Origin: Acidobacteriota bacterium
Lineage (GTDB): Bacteria > Acidobacteriota > Polarisedimenticolia > Polarisedimenticolales > Polarisedimenticolaceae
Direction: 5' to 3'
NCBI GenBank assembly: GCA_011773795.1
Contig: WVWW01000167.1
Span: forward strand, 17,735 to 25,709
DNA: 7,975 nt
Part shown: one piece after another, positions 6,586-7,975 of the stretch
Position numbering within the stretch: the first letter of the stretch is position 1
How the letters are laid out: each line of letters opens with the position of its first letter
Translations under genes and position numbers: made by a program
The notes under the pieces: model-generated
What the model saw: only the letters and a program-made list of their open reading frames with translations
The model's database searches: none
What the model was told of the DNA's origin: nothing

Positions 6586-6591
6586 CCTCCT
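6586..6591 (-). promoter_or_regulatory. Strong ribosome binding site of the aminotransferase gene
   Basis: AGGAGG on the minus strand, four bases before the ATG. It fixes the start and sits in the 19-base gap after the methyltransferase-like gene, so the aminotransferase can be translated independently. Confidence 0.75.
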
Positions 6592-6600
6592 GTATGGCTG

Positions 6601-7257
6601 CTAGGACTTCTTCGGTTTACGTAGCGCGAGGATCTCGCGCGTCTGGTCGCGCTGCAGGTGAATCCCCTGGACCGAGAACGGCTTCAGCACGCGTTCGATC
6701 TCGCGCGTCAGGTGGACCCAGCGCGTGCGCGCTTGGGTGCCCCCCGGTTCGCGCGCGAGGCGGTCTTCGGATTCGACGCGGAACCGACCCGGGACGTCCT
6801 GGACGGCCTTGCGCGCCCCGGTCGTATTGCGAGAAAGCATGAGAATCAGGCCATTTTCACGCACCAACCGCTTCATCTCGCCGACCACTTCCTCGAGCCG
6901 ATCGGGGGGCGTGAAGTCGATCGCCTCCCAGCCGAGGATCAGGTCGAACTCGCCGCTGGGCTGGTCGATCCGAAACGGTTCCACCACGGGTGGGTCGAGC
7001 TCGTCCTTGCTCGGCTTCGGTCGCGGTGGCGGCGGTTCGAAGTCTTCGACACAGACGCGCGCTCCGCGGTTGGCCAGGAACACGGCCGTCGTTCCGCATA
7101 ACGGGCCGAGGTCGAGGATCTGTGGCTTGTGCCGTGAGGAGATGCGCTTGAGCGCTTTGGCAAGCGTGGGGCACGACCGTACGTCCGCAGCGCCCGACGC
7201 AGCGTGCGGACGTGCGACCGTGCCTACCCGATCGTGGCTCTTCCGACGGAAGAGCAC
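6601..7257 (-). CDS. Class I SAM-dependent methyltransferase-like protein
   Basis: A 218-aa protein. Residues 47-73 fit strand-helix-strand of a Rossmann-type methyltransferase: ILDLGPLCGTTAVFLANRG, then VCVEDF with an acidic residue ending strand two for the SAM ribose. Motif I reads DLGPLCG instead of the usual DLGCGTG, so SAM binding is likely but not certain. A proline-rich insert (PPPPRPKP, 75-82) follows. FDLILGWEAIDF (104-115), an EMKRLVRENG helix-turn (127-136) and LILML match motifs four and five of small-molecule or protein methyltransferases. The substrate is unknown. GTG at 7255-7257 lies three bases after the bactofilin stop and has a poor Shine-Dalgarno, suggesting translational coupling. 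Codons 1-6 form one arm pair of a perfect hairpin. The product is predicted to be cytoplasmic and has no signal peptide. Confidence 0.78.
   Translation of the reverse strand: MLFRRKSHDRVGTVARPHAASGAADVRSCPTLAKALKRISSRHKPQILDLGPLCGTTAVFLANRGARVCVEDFEPPPPRPKPSKDELDPPVVEPFRIDQPSGEFDLILGWEAIDFTPPDRLEEVVGEMKRLVRENGLILMLSRNTTGARKAVQDVPGRFRVESEDRLAREPGGTQARTRWVHLTREIERVLKPFSVQGIHLQRDQTREILALRKPKKS
7237..7255 (-). repeat. Perfect inverted repeat over the methyltransferase start
   Basis: GCTCTTCCG-A-CGGAAGAGC has nine-base arms with a single central base, beginning at the last base of the GTG start codon. In the mRNA it would fold just after the start, with an eight-pair stem and three-base loop. No U-tract follows, so it is not a standard terminator. 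It may affect translation initiation or mRNA processing between bactofilin and the methyltransferase. Confidence 0.5.
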
Positions 7258-7260
7258 GCC

Positions 7261-7794
7261 TTAGGATTCGCTCGGGCTCGCGCTACGCGGCATCTCCGTG
7301 CGAGGCGTCGACATCCCGGAAGCCTTCGGGGCCGATGAAGAAGCCGAGGGTTGCGCAGAAGCGCCCTTCCGATCCATGTCGATCGAACCCTTGAACTTGG
7401 CCCCATCCGAGATCGCGACGCGCGGCGCTCGGATGTCTCCGTTCACCGTTCCGGAGGGAGCGATCTCGACTTTGTCGTCCGCGGTGATGTTGCCCGTGAT
7501 CGTCCCGACGATGACGACCGTCTTGGCGTGCACTTCCGCGGTGATCCGGCCGTTGGCGCCGATCGTCAGGCTGTGATCCTTGACGAGGATCTTGCCGTCG
7601 ACCATGCCTTCGATGGTCAGGTCTTCGTTGCCGGTCAACTCACCTTTGATCTGCACCGATTGTCCGATATTCACAAGCTTCTCCATTCTGGTCTCCCGTC
7701 CGGACCTAGTGGCCGGCGTGGTTGGCGGTGTGGTCGCGGCCGGCTGTTCGCTCGCCGGGTTCTCCGCTTCCGACTTCTGTCGCATCCAGGCCAT
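7261..7794 (-). CDS. Bactofilin family polymer-forming cytoskeletal protein
   Basis: A 177-aa protein. Bactofilins polymerise without nucleotide into filaments, often on the inner face of the membrane, and help place envelope-building or motility proteins. Residues 1-39 are a flexible Pro/Thr/Ala-rich tail. Residues about 40-141 are the core right-handed beta helix, seen as repeated short strands with glycine turns: IGQSVQIKGELTG, LTIEGMVDGKI, LTIGANGRI, VVIVGTITGNI, VEIAPSGTVNGDI and AISDGAKFKGSI. Residues 145-177 are a Ser/Pro/Ala-rich tail. Length and layout are normal for the family. ATG at 7792-7794 has AAGGAGG six bases upstream. It is the first gene of a minus-strand cluster, three bases before the methyltransferase-like gene. 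No peptidoglycan peptidase gene, a frequent bactofilin neighbour, is seen within the window. Confidence 0.93.
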   Translation of the reverse strand: MAWMRQKSEAENPASEQPAATTPPTTPATRSGRETRMEKLVNIGQSVQIKGELTGNEDLTIEGMVDGKILVKDHSLTIGANGRITAEVHAKTVVIVGTITGNITADDKVEIAPSGTVNGDIRAPRVAISDGAKFKGSIDMDRKGASAQPSASSSAPKASGMSTPRTEMPRSASPSES

Positions 7795-7800
7795 GAGCGG

Positions 7801-7807
7801 CCTCCTT
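7801..7807 (-). promoter_or_regulatory. Ribosome binding site of bactofilin
   Basis: AAGGAGG on the minus strand, six bases before the ATG. It is close to ideal in sequence and spacing and fixes the start. Confidence 0.75.
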
Positions 7808-7816
7808 CTGGTTGCC

Positions 7817-7838
7817 GGGCACCCGTCAGCGGGTTCCC
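7817..7838 (-). promoter_or_regulatory. Imperfect hairpin in the bactofilin leader
   Basis: GGG-c-ACCCG and CGGGT-t-CCC pair around a four-base loop with a single mismatch. It would sit about ten bases before the bactofilin Shine-Dalgarno in the transcript. No ligand-type riboswitch pattern was recognised. Confidence 0.25.
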
Positions 7839-7956
7839 AAGTTTGTAGCCCCCAGCGCCGGCAAGATCATCGTGCGTGCCGTCCCGACATCGTGGGGTTG
7901 CGTCGATTCCCAGTCGTGTCGACCCGTGCACGCAGCAGCGTTCTGCCACGCCGGAT

Positions 7957-7962
7957 ATTCTA
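7957..7962 (-). promoter_or_regulatory. Candidate -10 element of the bactofilin cluster promoter
   Basis: TAGAAT on the minus strand matches five of six -10 bases and lies in the only strongly AT-rich patch upstream of bactofilin. The matching -35 would fall beyond the right edge, so the promoter cannot be completed. The leader would be about 155 bases. Confidence 0.3.
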
Positions 7963-7975
7963 TATCTAATGCTCC

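Larger units (their letters stand above)
7808..7975. other. Leader and upstream region of the bactofilin cluster
   Basis: No convincing gene lies here. A short minus-strand reading frame (to 7949) overlaps the bactofilin start out of frame and has no recognisable protein pattern. The region holds an imperfect hairpin (7817-7838) and an AT-rich patch at the right end (7953-7970) that stands out from the GC-rich background and probably carries the promoter. Confidence 0.5.

Noticed and set aside
5790..6842. Plus-strand open frame of 350 codons
   Set aside because: It is antisense to the aminotransferase, which has every conserved PLP-enzyme motif on the other strand.

Overview
This GC-rich window looks like ordinary chromosome from a free-living bacterium. 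The aminotransferase, bactofilin and the long secreted TPR/glycosidase-like protein would suit Acidobacteriota or another GC-rich deep-branching phylum, but nothing here fixes the phylum. No transposase, integrase, phage gene, CRISPR array or restriction system is visible. Seven protein genes (one cut by the edge) and one tRNA fill almost the whole window.

Left part (1-560): the 5' end of a ribonuclease R gene runs leftward off the window. It is divergent from a complete tRNA-Leu(CAG) gene. The spacer between them holds a short AT-rich core that could serve both promoters, and a hairpin in the rnr leader.

Middle (615-4802, minus strand): a small basic SH3/KOW-like protein (84 aa) is followed 33 bases later, in the same reading frame, by a 1299-aa predicted exported protein. 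That large protein carries a signal peptide, TPR-like helices, a TIM-barrel glycosidase-like domain, a CBM9-like beta domain, and a C-terminal part of about 450-500 residues that I cannot assign to a family. It is the most novel item in the window. A 167-base divergent spacer with a 13-base palindrome separates this pair from the next gene.

Right part (4970-7975): a small helical protein of unknown function (140 aa, plus strand) converges on a minus-strand cluster read right to left: bactofilin, a class I SAM methyltransferase-like protein, then a class I aspartate-type aminotransferase. Gaps of 3 and 19 bases suggest one transcript. Perfect inverted repeats sit over the methyltransferase start and inside the 3' end of the aminotransferase gene.

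The genes do not form an obvious single pathway. The exported protein suggests envelope or extracellular carbohydrate handling, and bactofilin suggests envelope-linked cytoskeleton. The other genes are housekeeping: RNA decay, tRNA and amino-acid metabolism.
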